Positions 46,193 through 56,584 of a stretch of 61,399 nucleotides of DNA are shown piece after piece. The notes under the pieces are model-generated. The model ran no database searches. It was not told the DNA's origin and was given only the letters and a program-made list of their open reading frames with translations. Position 1 is the first letter of the stretch. Each line of letters opens with the position of its first letter. Both the position numbers and the translations under genes were made by a program. This stretch comes from a bacterium. GTDB taxonomy: Bacteria > Electryoneota > RPQS01. The stretch spans positions 1 to 61,399 of the forward strand of contig JADKHW010000013.1 in NCBI GenBank assembly GCA_016721565.1, in the 5' to 3' direction.

Positions 46193-47523
46193 AAAATATC
46201 TGGCATCTCGCACGCAAAGACTTTGCGATCTTTATGACCGACCCTGTCGCCCTCGGATTGACGTTCATCGTACCAATGGTCATGATTGTCGTCTTCGGGT
46301 TTGTGTTCGGTGGTCAAGGCAAGGAAGCGCTCTCCGAACTTAGAGTCCTTGTCGTAAACAACGACTCAGGTAAAGGCGGCGCACGGTTGATTGAATCGCT
46401 CGATAAGCTTAGCGAACTCAATCTTCTTGAAACGGTCGGCAAAGATACCGTCAAGCTTGACAGCACTCGTGCCGCCAATCTCGTCAAGAAAGGCGATTAC
46501 TCCGTCGCGCTGATAATCCCGCCCAACTTCACCGAAAGCATCAAAGACGGTGAACTGCGCGCCAACATTCTGGAAGATCCGCGCGATCCTGTTACGGCTG
46601 GTTTGTTGCTGGGGCTGATGCAAAAGACGTCATTTGAAACTTTCCCGATGCTCATGCCCTCGGCCATGATGTCAGGGATGCTCGACTCTTCTGCAACGAT
46701 GGCCTTTGACAAAGACCTTGCCGCCGCAATTGAAAAGAATTTCGGAGTTGACTTGCCCGATAGCGGCATGAACTTCAAAGACATGATGTCAGAAGATTTT
46801 CTCCTCGGTGAAACAAGTTCGAATCCCGACAGCGGCGGCTTTAACATGGGCGCGTTCTTTGACAAGATGAATAAGATCGAGCGCACCGCAATTGTGGGAC
46901 AAAAGGTCGTCAATCCCGCCGTTTCACACACGACCGCCGGAACCGCCGTCACATTTATGCTCTTCGGCGTCGGTGCCATTGCCGCATCGCTTTTACGCGA
47001 AATGCGTTCCGGCACCGCACAACGGTTGCTATTAATGGGTGCTACCGCCGGAGACATCCTGCTCTCGAAGTTACTCTACTCCGTCTTCATGGGTACGTTT
47101 CAACTCTTCGTGATGATGGTTTACGGTTGGTTGATTTTCGATTTGCAAATCTGGGATCACCTACCCGCCATGCTCGTGATGATCATCGTCACCGCCGCTA
47201 CGATGAGCGCGGTTGGTTTAGTCATCTCAGCATTCTCTGCAACAGAAGAGCAAGCCGGAGGCTTTCAAGTCGTCATCATCTTGAGCATGTCCGCCATCGG
47301 CGGCGCGATGTTCCCAAGCTTCATGCTTCCCAACGCGATTAAAATGGTCAGCAAAGTTACACCCGTCTTCTGGGCAATGCAAGGTTTTAATGACATCTTC
47401 TGGCGTGATCAAGGCATCACCGGTATCATGCTGGAATGCGGCATCTGTCTGGCCATGACAGCAGTTATGACCGCAATCGCAATCATCATCTTCAAAAGAA
47501 GACTCGCCACAGAATTGGGATGA
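46189..47523 (+). CDS. ABC-2 type permease
   Basis: 444 residues. One N-terminal helix (TFIVPMVMIVVFGFVFGG), a large extracytoplasmic domain (about 40-255) and five C-terminal helices with GTAVTFMLFGVGAIAASLLREMRSG, as in the ABC2_membrane_3/YhgE-like exporters. Works with the ATPase above; the cargo cannot be told. The stop is followed within a few bases by a dispersed repeat and a bidirectional terminator. Confidence 0.9.
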   Translation: MKNIWHLARKDFAIFMTDPVALGLTFIVPMVMIVVFGFVFGGQGKEALSELRVLVVNNDSGKGGARLIESLDKLSELNLLETVGKDTVKLDSTRAANLVKKGDYSVALIIPPNFTESIKDGELRANILEDPRDPVTAGLLLGLMQKTSFETFPMLMPSAMMSGMLDSSATMAFDKDLAAAIEKNFGVDLPDSGMNFKDMMSEDFLLGETSSNPDSGGFNMGAFFDKMNKIERTAIVGQKVVNPAVSHTTAGTAVTFMLFGVGAIAASLLREMRSGTAQRLLLMGATAGDILLSKLLYSVFMGTFQLFVMMVYGWLIFDLQIWDHLPAMLVMIIVTAATMSAVGLVISAFSATEEQAGGFQVVIILSMSAIGGAMFPSFMLPNAIKMVSKVTPVFWAMQGFNDIFWRDQGITGIMLECGICLAMTAVMTAIAIIIFKRRLATELG

Positions 47524-47527
47524 AGCA

Positions 47528-47571
47528 ATTCGCCGAGCGGGGATTAAGCGTAGCGGTTCCCCGCCGGAATC
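47528..47571. repeat. Inverted-arm repeat, short form
   Basis: Two arms (ATTCGCCGAGCGGGGATTAA and TAGCGGTTCCCCGCCGGAAT) fold on each other. The same arms are at 57450-57511, where an 18-base insert separates them. Confidence 0.75.
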
Positions 47572-47580
47572 TGAGAAACA

Positions 47581-47613
47581 AAAAGCGCCCCGATCAAATG
47601 ACCGGGGCGCTTT
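47581..47613. terminator. Bidirectional terminator
   Basis: Stem AAAGCGCCCCG / CGGGGCGCTTT between convergent genes; T-rich on the minus strand (TTTTTGTTT), short T-run on the plus strand. Confidence 0.8.
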
Positions 47614-47632
47614 CTATTTCGTTACAGATCAA

Positions 47633-48868
47633 CTATCGCTGTGTTGAATTCTCGCGCGTCTCTTCAGGCAATCTAAACGACGACAACGCACCTTGCGTCG
47701 TCGTGATATAATAGATGTTCCGTGTCGCCGGATCAGTGATGATGCCGGTATCCGTGTAATTCAAGGTGTTGCTCGTGCCAATTTCCGTATAGGGACCAGC
47801 AACATCCGGTCCGCGAAACACATGGAATGGCACATGCAACGGATCCGCCTGCCATGACAAAACGATGTCATTGCCCGAGGCCTGTATCACTAAAATAGGT
47901 GACATCACAACAGAATCACAATAGGCAGGAGTCCAAATCCCTTCGCTGTCTTGATAACGAATGCAAAAGAGGTGATTGCCAATCGGTAGGTTCGTCACCA
48001 CCACAGCATTCTCTTCCTGACCTTCATCATAAACTCCGTCCGTCGGAGTCGGCAGCGGAATCGCGCCGCCCGGCGCCGGATTGCCGTTGATGAAATACTC
48101 ACACGCCACGATTGTCTTTGCGGCATAGTTGGAACTTGATTGCGAGATCAAAACAAATCTCCGCGTCTCAGTCATGCTAAACACGCCGTCTTCGTCACGA
48201 TAGCGAGTGCTAAACGTATGAACTCCCGTCGTCGTGCCCGCCGGAATAAGTTGCGCAAAATTCCCCGTCGGTGCATCGGCAATATCAACAAGTGTCGGTG
48301 GATTGCTATCTAACCAATACTCGAGCGCAGTCACATTCTTAATCTCGATACTTCCACCGTCACCAGAGAGAATGTAGAAATACCGCCCTTCTGCAATCGT
48401 CCAACTCCCGTTCACGTTTTGGAATCGCACAAAGTAACGGTGCAGCGTATTTGTCGCAAGACCTGTAGTCGGAATCAACGCAGGATAGGTAATGTTCGGC
48501 GAATCCGTCAAATCCACAAACGTCGAAGGCAGCGCATCAAACCAATACTCCGCTTGGACGATGTCGTCATACGTCGCCGATCCGGCACTCACAACGAGCG
48601 GATAAAAGTAACGACCTTCCGGAAATGTCCAATAATTCTCATCCGACTTGTAGCGCAAAAACAAACGATGTGCTTGATTCGCTGTCATGCCCACCGAGGA
48701 AACGTTCAATCCCGAAATAGAAACCGTTTCGCCGCTCGTAATCGCAATCGCAGTCCCCAGCCCTTGCCCGGGATCTGTATCCACAAAATACTCAGCTTGT
48801 GTAATTGTCACCGCTAACGCGCCGGATACGACCATTGCAAGTCCGAGCATTAAACTCAAGAGTCTCAT
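47633..48868 (-). CDS. Secreted repeat protein (AEYF-type repeats)
   Basis: 411 residues with a signal peptide (ends GALA). Four repeats of about 80-90 residues each open with an aromatic-Asp pattern: AEYFVDTDPGQG, AEYWFDALPS, LEYWLDSNPP and CEYFINGNPAPGG. They carry an internal HRLFLRYKSD/HRYFVRFQN/HTFSTRYRDEDG/HLFCIRYQDSEG strand. The C-terminus has a fibronectin-III-like finish (LVIQASGNDIVLSW, FHVFRGPDVAGPYTEIG). No enzyme motif. Probably an extracellular structural or adhesive protein. The beta-helix gene ends 21 bases upstream, so the two are an operon. Confidence 0.8.
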   Translation of the reverse strand: MRLLSLMLGLAMVVSGALAVTITQAEYFVDTDPGQGLGTAIAITSGETVSISGLNVSSVGMTANQAHRLFLRYKSDENYWTFPEGRYFYPLVVSAGSATYDDIVQAEYWFDALPSTFVDLTDSPNITYPALIPTTGLATNTLHRYFVRFQNVNGSWTIAEGRYFYILSGDGGSIEIKNVTALEYWLDSNPPTLVDIADAPTGNFAQLIPAGTTTGVHTFSTRYRDEDGVFSMTETRRFVLISQSSSNYAAKTIVACEYFINGNPAPGGAIPLPTPTDGVYDEGQEENAVVVTNLPIGNHLFCIRYQDSEGIWTPAYCDSVVMSPILVIQASGNDIVLSWQADPLHVPFHVFRGPDVAGPYTEIGTSNTLNYTDTGIITDPATRNIYYITTTQGALSSFRLPEETRENSTQR

Positions 48869-48889
48869 CAGAAATCCTCCTGAGTAAAT

Positions 48890-49991
48890 TTAGTAGCGAG
48901 GTCCGACGCGGCCCGTCGAATTGACGTTGAGGTTGTCTCCTGATTCAATCAAATTCGGCATCGTCAACGAAGTCACAAACGGGTATGCTGGAATGCCGTT
49001 GTCCACTAACGGACGCGGACCACCATAAGCTCCCACATCCGAGCGCGATGCATCCACGTCCAAGATCAACGGATGTCCTGCATTGGTCAAAGCAAGCCCG
49101 CCTGTGCCGCCGTTCAAATGCAAATTGCTCGTGCCATGAACATAATTCAAAGCTTCGTCGTAATTCACAAACGGATCATTTGCTCCAAGCAAAATATGAT
49201 TCGTAAATCCACCGGGAATTGCAGGAGCAGATGCGTCGCTCGCATTATAATCAAGCACACTTCCCACAAGGAAAGTTCCCCACGTCGGAGTCCCCGTCCA
49301 ATCATAGAAAACGTTGTTGATCGCGATAACCGGCTGCACACCCGTCAAGTTAAACGCTCTGCGCACACTAACAAAAGTACAATTAGTGATTTCTACGGTA
49401 GAACCATTTCCACCGGAGAAGTTGGTGGTGCCGGTTTGCGACCCGCCTGTAAAGCCCAGGACACACCCGCGGACAATTAGACCGGCATTGACCTGAGCGG
49501 AAACTTCGATCATAGTGCCATTCGCACTATTTGTTATCAAGCAATCTTCAATCGTGTGGCGTCGAGCGGCGCTCAAATCAAACGTACCAACTGAGTTCCC
49601 GCTGTGCACGCGGCAGCGACGGACGGTTATGGAGTCCGTTGTTAATTGAGTTGCGTAATACCCGCGGTTGCCTGTTGTGATAAGATAAACGCCCTCAAGC
49701 AAACTCCCTGCAGTATTATTTCCCATAGACCACGCTATAGTTCCGGCAGCATCAATAGTACAAATATCCCACCCCGCACCAATTACTTTCAACACCCTTG
49801 CTTGACACGCTGGGGGACTCGAAATAAGTCCCCGGTGCAATCAAAATCGTGTCACCGGTCGCCGCCGCAGTGATCGCCGCCTGCACCGTAACAAACTGTG
49901 CAGTCCCAAACTGATTCACCGTCCGGATCGTCGCCTGTGCGCTAACCGCCAGCATCGCCACGACCAACATCATCCATAGCTGCTTCTTCAT
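48890..49991 (-). CDS. Secreted right-handed beta-helix protein (frame interrupted)
   Basis: About 365 residues. A signal peptide (ends AQA) is followed by the pectate-lyase-like N-cap FVTVQAAITAAATGDTILIAPGTY. Parallel beta-helix rungs follow in another frame: KVIGAGWDICTID, ITVRRCRVHSG, HTIEDCLITNSANG, IVRGCVLGF, VEITNCTFVSV and VIAINNVFYDW. The shift is near 49800-49830. No catalytic Asp cluster is obvious, so polysaccharide binding is as likely as cleavage. Located upstream of the AEYF-repeat gene on one transcript. Confidence 0.8.
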
Positions 49992-50114
49992 ATACTTGCT
50001 CCATTATGAGTGGTTTCTGTCCGTTCTCTTACAATCCTTAATATAATCTGGTAAGCCATATCTGGCAAGAGAATCGGACTCGTTTTGTACTATTTGACAT
50101 AATAAATTCGAGTT

Positions 50115-50147
50115 AAAAAAAACAGGTGAAGCACACTTCACCTGTTT
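50115..50147 (-). terminator. Terminator after typA
   Basis: 11-bp stem (AACAGGTGAAG / CTTCACCTGTT) with eight T on the minus strand. Confidence 0.85.
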
Positions 50148-50178
50148 CACAAACTACTGTTTTCCTAAAGAAAAGCGG

Positions 50179-52021
50179 TTAAACGATCCCGTGCATGCCC
50201 GCCCGCTTGGTCGCCTGCTTCCGCTCTTCCTCTTTCAAGTAGAACTTCCGCAGCCGGATCGACTGCGGGGTCACTTCCACTAACTCGTCTTCGTTAATGA
50301 AGGCAATCGCTTCTTCCAGAGACATCGGCCTCGGCGGCGCAATCTTGTAGCTGTCGTCCGTTCCCGATGCACGCATGTTGGTCAATTTCTTTTCGCGTAC
50401 AATGTTCACCACCAAGTCATTGTCACGTGAGTTTTCACCACATACCATACCTTCATACACCATCGTGCCCGGCCCGACAAACACCTCACCGCGATCCTGC
50501 AAGCTGTTCAGCGCGTATTCTGTCACGCGTCCTTCGCGGTCAGCCACCAGCACACCGTTTGCACGCTGCCGCACCTCGCCCTCGACGGGACGATAGTCAA
50601 GGAACTGCGTGTTCATAATCGCCGTACCGCGCGTCATCGTCAACATGATCGGACGAATACCAATCAACCCGCGCATCGGGATTTCATAAGTGAGTCGCAC
50701 CCAGCCCGTCGCATGATCGGTCATGTGCGTCATACGACCGCGTCGCATGCCGAGTGTGCTGGTAATCACACCGACAAACTCTTCGGGGCAATCCATCAAC
50801 ACTGATTCGTACGGCTCAACCTTGACGCCGTTGATATTTTTGAACAATACGCGCGGCTTGCCCACAGCAAGTTCGTATCCTTCGCGGCGCATCGTTTCAA
50901 TCAGAATCGCCATCTGCAATTCACCACGACCGTAAACGCGATAGCCTTCCAAAGTCTCCGAGTCTTCCACACGCAGAGCAGGATTTCCCTGAATTTCTTT
51001 GAACAAGTCGGTCACGAATCTGCCGCGTCGTGACGAATGTACCTTCTCGGCCTTGGAACGGCGACGTATTCACTCCGAACACCATTTCCAAAGTCGGTTC
51101 GTCAATCTTAAGCGGCGGCAACGGACGCGGATCGAGCATCGAAGTAACCGTGTCACCGATGTCCATATTTTCAAGACCAGCCACAGCCACAATTTCACCC
51201 GCCCAAGCCGACTTCGCATCAACGCGCGACAAACCTTCATACGTATAAAGCTGTGTCACTTTCGCTTGCGAACGTGTGCTGTCATTTTTGATCAGCATCA
51301 CCTGCTCGGCCTGCTTAATCGTCCCGTTGGCAATACGGCCAATCCCGATTCGTCCCACGTAATCGCTATAGTCAAGCGTTACGATCTGCAATTGCAACGG
51401 CGCTTCGTCATCATACTCTGGCGGCGGAACCTTGTCAAAAATCAACCGGAACAGCGGCATCAAGTTGTCACCCTCAGTTCCCAAGTCCATCGTCGCTGTG
51501 CCAATCTTCGCATTCGTGTAAACCACAGGGAAATGGCACTGCTCTTCAGATGCATCCAAATCAAGGAACAACTCGAGCACTTCATCCAGCACTTCGCCGA
51601 TTCGCGCGTCTGGTCGGTCAATCTTGTTGATCACCACAATCGGCGAAAGTCCCAATTCAAGCGCGTTCGACAAAACATATCTCGTCTGCGGCAGCGGCCC
51701 TTCACTCGCATCCACCAGCAATAAACAGCCGTCCACCATTCTGAGCACGCGCTGCACCTGCCCACCAAAGTCCGCGTGGCCCGGCGTGTCCAGAATATTA
51801 ATCAAATTATCCTGCCACTTGATCGTCGTGTTCTTCGAGAGAATCGTAATTCCCTTTTCACGCTCAAGATCAAGTTTATCCATCACACGCTCCGCCACGT
51901 GCTGATTGTCACGGAACACCCCCGCCTGATGCAGCATCGCGTCCACGAGCGTCGTCTTGCCGTGGTCCACGTGCGCAATAATTGCGACGTTGCGAATATT
52001 CTCACGAAACTTTTTTGCCAT
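50179..52021 (-). CDS. typA: Translational GTPase TypA/BipA (frame interrupted)
   Basis: Ribosome-associated GTPase linked to 50S assembly and stress. About 613 residues after repair. The G-domain has G1 AHVDHGKTT, switch region GITILSKNT, G3 DTPGHADFGG and G4 NKIDRPDAR. BipA-specific segments include VFGVNTSPFQGREG, RGELQMAILIETMRREGYE and the C-terminal FINEDELVEVTPQSIRLRK. The frame breaks near 51003: one extra T turns DRLFKEIQ into DRLVQR. Both halves are otherwise fully conserved. Confidence 0.93.
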
Positions 52022-52023
52022 GC

Positions 52024-52596
52024 TTACAGTCGCTCCGCCGTCATCTTTTGTGTCACATTCAACAAATTTGCTATCACTTTTTCAACTCTTCCCGGCAACG
52101 TCTCATCGACTAAATTGCCCTCTTTATCCCAAACTTTATCCGCATGCGGTATCGTGACCGTCTGCGGAATGACTATTGATCCCATTATAGAATAGACCTG
52201 CTTCAATGCAGGCATCATCCGGTTCGTCCCCCACGGCCCGTCCGATGCTCCCATAAGCATCACAACCTTGCCGCCACACGGATTTGAACCACCGCGCGAT
52301 GTCCAATCAATCACGTTCTTAAATGTACCCGGAATCCCACCGTTGTATTCCGGTGACGAAACAACGACCGCATGTGCAGAAGCAATCCGCGCCTTCAATT
52401 TCCAGCAAGTGTCCGGCACACCCGTTGATTCTTCATAATCACCGTCATACGGCGGCAGCGGATGATCTTTCAAATCTACATAGTCCGTTTCGCAATTGTG
52501 CTTCTGCAAAATCGCTTCGGCAACGTGCGCGAGCTTCCGGTTGTAAGAACCGGCTCTGAGTGAGCCGGGTATGATTGCGATCCTCATAAGTCTCAT
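52024..52596 (-). CDS. NADPH-dependent FMN reductase family protein
   Basis: 190 residues, flavodoxin-like fold. FMN-binding PGSLRAGSYNRKLA, then VVVSSPEYNGGIPGTFKNVIDW and the family's GGKVVMLMGASDGPWGTNRM. Reduces quinones, azo dyes, chromate or free flavin in relatives; the substrate here is unknown. ATG 52587 (MRIAIIPG) is an alternative start. Two bases separate it from typA. Confidence 0.9.
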   Translation of the reverse strand: MRLMRIAIIPGSLRAGSYNRKLAHVAEAILQKHNCETDYVDLKDHPLPPYDGDYEESTGVPDTCWKLKARIASAHAVVVSSPEYNGGIPGTFKNVIDWTSRGGSNPCGGKVVMLMGASDGPWGTNRMMPALKQVYSIMGSIVIPQTVTIPHADKVWDKEGNLVDETLPGRVEKVIANLLNVTQKMTAERL

Positions 52597-52611
52597 TTCT
52601 GAATCAGCGGA

Positions 52612-53205
52612 CTATTTCACCTGCTTGGCCAACGCGCAACATGCCTTGTGTCTGTGGCAACTCATCTCGTGGTCATTCACCATTCCCGCGGCCTGCATGT
52701 ACGCATAACAGATCGTCGAACCCACAAACTTGAATCCGCGCTTCAGAAGATCCTTGCTCATCGCGTCAGAAACTTCAGTCTTCGCCGGAATCTGCTTCAT
52801 GGCTTCAATCTTACTGTTTAATTGTTTGCCTTTCGTGAACTGCCAAATGTATTCATTGAAACTGCCGAATTCCTTCTGCACCTCAATCATCATCTTGGCA
52901 TTCTGAATACTGCCCAAAATCTTCAGCCGGTTGCGCACGATCCCCGCATCGTTCATCAGCCGCTCAAATTCCTTGTCGCCGAACTTTGCGACCTTCTTAT
53001 AATCAAACTTCGCAAACGCCTTGCGGAAATTCTCCCGCTTGTGAAGAATCGTCCGCCACGAGAGTCCGGCTTGAAAACAATCCAGCACCAAGAACTCAAA
53101 GTGCTTATAGTCATCCGTCACCGGCACGCCCCACTCCTCATCATGGTAAGCCATCATAAGTTCGTCGTTCCCCGGCCACGTACAGCGTTGGATTGCTTTT
53201 GGCAT
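52612..53205 (-). CDS. tag: DNA-3-methyladenine glycosylase I
   Basis: 197 residues. Excises 3-methyladenine from DNA. RCTWPGNDELMMAYHDEEWGVP is the Tag N-terminus with a zinc Cys and His; FEFLVLDCFQAGLSWRTIL, IVRNRLKI and the C-terminal GFKFVGSTICYAYMQAAGMVNDHEMSCH with the remaining His/Cys zinc ligands complete it. Function is well supported by sequence. Confidence 0.95.
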   Translation of the reverse strand: MPKAIQRCTWPGNDELMMAYHDEEWGVPVTDDYKHFEFLVLDCFQAGLSWRTILHKRENFRKAFAKFDYKKVAKFGDKEFERLMNDAGIVRNRLKILGSIQNAKMMIEVQKEFGSFNEYIWQFTKGKQLNSKIEAMKQIPAKTEVSDAMSKDLLKRGFKFVGSTICYAYMQAAGMVNDHEMSCHRHKACCALAKQVK

Positions 53206-53271
53206 CTCTTTGTCTCCCGATCAGTCAGATTCTAAATGCAAGACTTCGATTCAAAGCGCTTCGCGCTAGCG

Positions 53272-53295
53272 GCAATCAGTCCAGCGGCACGCTGG
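53272..53295 (-). repeat. Stop-codon-associated palindromic repeat, copy 3
   Basis: On the minus strand the core CCAGCGTGCCGCTGG (53295-53281) begins immediately after the TAG of the S9 peptidase and runs on GACTGATTGCC, as in copies 1 and 2. Confidence 0.8.
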
Positions 53296-55324
53296 CTACT
53301 TTTTGAGGTACCTCTTAAACCAATCAAAGTAAGCTTCCATTCTCACCACTCGACGATCCGGTCTGCCGCCGCGCGACAGTCCGTGTGACTCTTCCGGGAA
53401 TCTCAAGAATTCAACCGTGCGTCCGCGCACCTTCAAAGCCACGAACAACTGCTCGGCCTGCTCAATCGCGCAGCGCAAATCGTTTTCGCTATGCACAATC
53501 AACAGCGGATCCTTGATTTTTTCGGCATAAGTCAGCGGCGACATCGTTGCATAACCTTCTGGATTCTGGAAGTAGTAACCGCCGAATTCAAGATGATCAT
53601 AAAATCCAATATCCGACGAACCCGCAAACGCCTTCAAATCCACAACCGAGCGATCCGTCACACCGCAGCGGAATCTACGCGTATGTCCCAGCGCCCAATT
53701 CGTCATGTAGCCGCCGTAACTGCCGCCGCAAATCGCCGTGCGCTTCTTCTCGACAAACTTCTGCGCGTCCAGCCAATCAGCCACAGCTTCAACATCTTCC
53801 CAATCCTTCGTTCCCCAAGCGGCGACGATGGATTCCGCGTGCTTCTTGCCATACCCTTGGCTTCCGCGCGGGTTCGGCAAAATCACCACATAACCCTGCG
53901 CCGCCAATGCGTGCATCTCGTGGAAGAACACTCTCGCATATTGCGCGCGCGGTCCGCCGTGCACATAAACAATCGCCGGATACTTCTTGCGCGGTGAAAA
54001 TGACGGCGGCGTGAACATAAACGCATGCACACGCGTCTTGTCGGTCGAAGGAATCCAAAACTCCTGCACCGGCGCGACATCAATCGAGTTCAAATACTCT
54101 TTGTTATGCGCAAGCACCTTACGGAAACGCGCATCCTTCTTTGTCACGTCGTCGCACACATGGAAATCACCCAGCGATTTGTAATCCGCGTGCAGCACAG
54201 CCATGCGGTTCTGCTTCATGTCAAACAAGCCGATCTGGCCTGATGCCTTCCAGAACTTCTCCGGAGTCCCGCCGTTAATCGAAGTCTTGACAATCGCCGA
54301 ATCTCCGCGATCAGAGATAATGTAGTAAATATTCTTGCAGTCGCGGCTCCACTTGACGGAATAATCTTCAAACTCAAAACCGATATCCGCCAGCGATAAA
54401 TCGCCAATCTGACGATCATACTCAGGAGTGAGATTCTTTATCTTGCCGTTGCGCAAATCCACGCGCCACGGATGAATCGGCTCGACACCCCAAGCATCTC
54501 TCTTGTTATGATGGCCGACATACACCAGCCACTTGCCGTCCGGTGAAAAGCTAAGTGCAAGCTTTTCACCTTGTGGCCCGTCCAGCACTCTGTGTTTGCC
54601 GTTCTTCAGATTCAGAAAATGAATGTCATTGTCATAGCCATTCAAATCCGGATCCTTGTGCGAGTTCGCAACGTAAGCCAGAATATTGCTATCCGCCGAC
54701 ACCGCAAACGCGCCGTCATCAGCCATTCCCTTGCTCAGTTGCTCCCACTTCTTCGTCTTCAGTTCAAGCTTATAAAAGTGAAAACCGATCTTGCGGCAAA
54801 AATCCCGCTCCGTCCAAGCGATAGAACAACCGCGTGATTCGCTTTGCAACAGGAGCTTTGCTCTCCGGAACTTTCCCATCAGCAATCGCCTTCTCAGCAT
54901 CTGCATCGGGATCAGCCTTGCGGAATTTCACGACCAGCACCGTATCATCACACGCCCATTCCATTCCGGCAAGCGAGCCGCGCCCCTTCCACAACAACTC
55001 CGGCGCTCCGCCGTCACGGTTGATGCAATAAATCCGGTCTTCACCTTTTTCATTGCGGAAAAACGACAGCCTCTTCCCGTCGCGCGACCAGCACGGCCCG
55101 CGATCAGAGTGTTCCCCGGTCGTCCATTGCCGCGTTTCGCCCGTCGCAAGATCGAGCATATGCAAATTCGCAAAACTCTTGTTCTGCTTTTCGTCAGTCC
55201 AAGAGCGCGTATAGGCCGCAAGCTTCCCGTCCGGTGACACCGCGAGCGACTTGGGCGTAACAAACTTCTTAAAATCGTGAATCGAAACTGGGACCTTCTT
55301 AGGAGCGCGAGTAGTCTTTAACAT
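53296..55324 (-). CDS. S9 family (prolyl-oligopeptidase-type) serine peptidase (frame interrupted)
   Basis: About 675 residues. An N-terminal beta-propeller with TolB/WD-like blades (LAVSPDGKLAAYTRSW, PCWSRDGKRLSFF, LSFSPDGKWLVYVG) precedes an alpha/beta-hydrolase domain with HGGPRAQYARVF, nucleophile Ser in GGSYGGYMTNW, Asp in IVHSENDLRC and His in ESHGLSRGG. It is of the acylaminoacyl-peptidase/DPP type. No signal peptide, so cytosolic. The frame shifts near 54782, where one extra T (A on the plus strand) changes DRFHFYKLEL to DRFSLL. Alone on its transcript. Confidence 0.92.
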
Positions 55325-55436
55325 GGAAGGAGTAGAAAGGGGAAAAGTGTAAAACGAAATCGAAAAGATAGGGAAATGTAGCGGCTGCCCTGTTAGTCCC
55401 TAGGGATGGCTGCCGAACAGGTCAACAATTTAAGAG

Positions 55437-55472
55437 CAAGCGTCAGCGCACTGGGTCCAGCGTTCACGCTGG
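55437..55472 (-). repeat. Stop-codon-associated palindromic repeat, copy 4
   Basis: Minus strand core CCAGCGTGAACGCTGG starts five bases after the corA TAA and keeps the TGCGCTGACGCTTG arm of copy 1. Confidence 0.75.
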
Positions 55473-55476
55473 CTTG

Positions 55477-56571
55477 TTAGAGCCACTTTTGCCGCTTAAA
55501 ATACAAGAGCATCACAATCGTCACAATGGCCATCAATCCGAGCGCCAGGAAATAGCCGGAATCCCACAATAGCTCCGGCATATTGTGAAAGTTCATTCCC
55601 CAAATTCCGACCATAAACGTTAACGGTAGGAATATCGTTGAAAACACGGTCAAGACACGCATCACGTCATTCTGCCGAAGTGACAATCTTGACAAATAAA
55701 CTTCCAGCGATGCCGTTTCCAAATCCCGCAACATATCAATCGATTCCGCCACATGCAGCGTGTGATCATACACGTCGCGGAAATAGGCTCGCGTCGCAGG
55801 CTGAATCAATTGCGATTCCCGCCGCTCCAGCGCACTCAGTACATCCCGCAGCGGCAAAATACTCTTACGCAGCATCAACAACTCCTGCCGCGTATCAAAT
55901 ATCTCCGGCAAAATATCACGGTCGCTCGGCGTTTCCAGCACACGCAGTTGCAGCGACTCCAACCGGTCATTGACCTCTTCCAGCACGACGAAGTACTGGT
56001 CCACCAGCATATCCAATATCCGGTAGAGCAGAAAGTCTGGTCCATGCAGTCGGGTTGTTCCTTGTCCAATCCGCAACCGCTCGCGAATCACACTAAACTC
56101 GCTCGGAAGAACTTCACAAAAGGTGAAGATAAAATCCTTGCCCAGCGCAATCGCTACTTGTGAATCATCGAGCGCTTGCGTTTCTCTGTTGCGCTCGAAG
56201 TCATGCACAAACACGATCAATTGTCCGCCGTCTTCTTCAAGCTTTGTCCGCTGGTTCGTATTGGCGATGTCTTCAGTCAACAGCGGATGCAGCTTCAGCG
56301 TCTGCCCAATCGACACCAGCAATTTGGTGTCGGCCAATCCTTCAAGATCGATCCACTTTACTCCCGGCAAATCCAAAAACGCCGGAATCTCCTGCGGACT
56401 CGTCAGAACCTTTTCTTCAAAACTCCCCGAATCATACCGCACCGCACGCAAGATCGGACTTTCAGTCCGCGCTTGTCCTCCATACACCACACTCTCCGGC
56501 GGTAATCCGGCCTTGTGTGGTGAAGGAACGGCCTTGCGTTTTCTGCGATTGCGCGATTTCGGTTGTGTCAT
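55477..56571 (-). CDS. corA: CorA-type magnesium/cobalt transporter
   Basis: 364 residues. A large N-terminal cytoplasmic domain (about 1-300) with long helices (RQELLMLRKSILPLRDVLSALERRE) and two C-terminal membrane helices. The pore signature GMN is at 325-327 (IWGMNFHNMPEL), and a basic tail (KRQKWL) ends the protein. Forms a pentameric Mg2+ channel. The gene for a zinc-ribbon membrane protein ends 13 bases upstream. Confidence 0.94.
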   Translation of the reverse strand: MTQPKSRNRRKRKAVPSPHKAGLPPESVVYGGQARTESPILRAVRYDSGSFEEKVLTSPQEIPAFLDLPGVKWIDLEGLADTKLLVSIGQTLKLHPLLTEDIANTNQRTKLEEDGGQLIVFVHDFERNRETQALDDSQVAIALGKDFIFTFCEVLPSEFSVIRERLRIGQGTTRLHGPDFLLYRILDMLVDQYFVVLEEVNDRLESLQLRVLETPSDRDILPEIFDTRQELLMLRKSILPLRDVLSALERRESQLIQPATRAYFRDVYDHTLHVAESIDMLRDLETASLEVYLSRLSLRQNDVMRVLTVFSTIFLPLTFMVGIWGMNFHNMPELLWDSGYFLALGLMAIVTIVMLLYFKRQKWL

Positions 56572-56584
56572 TGCTTACTTTGAA

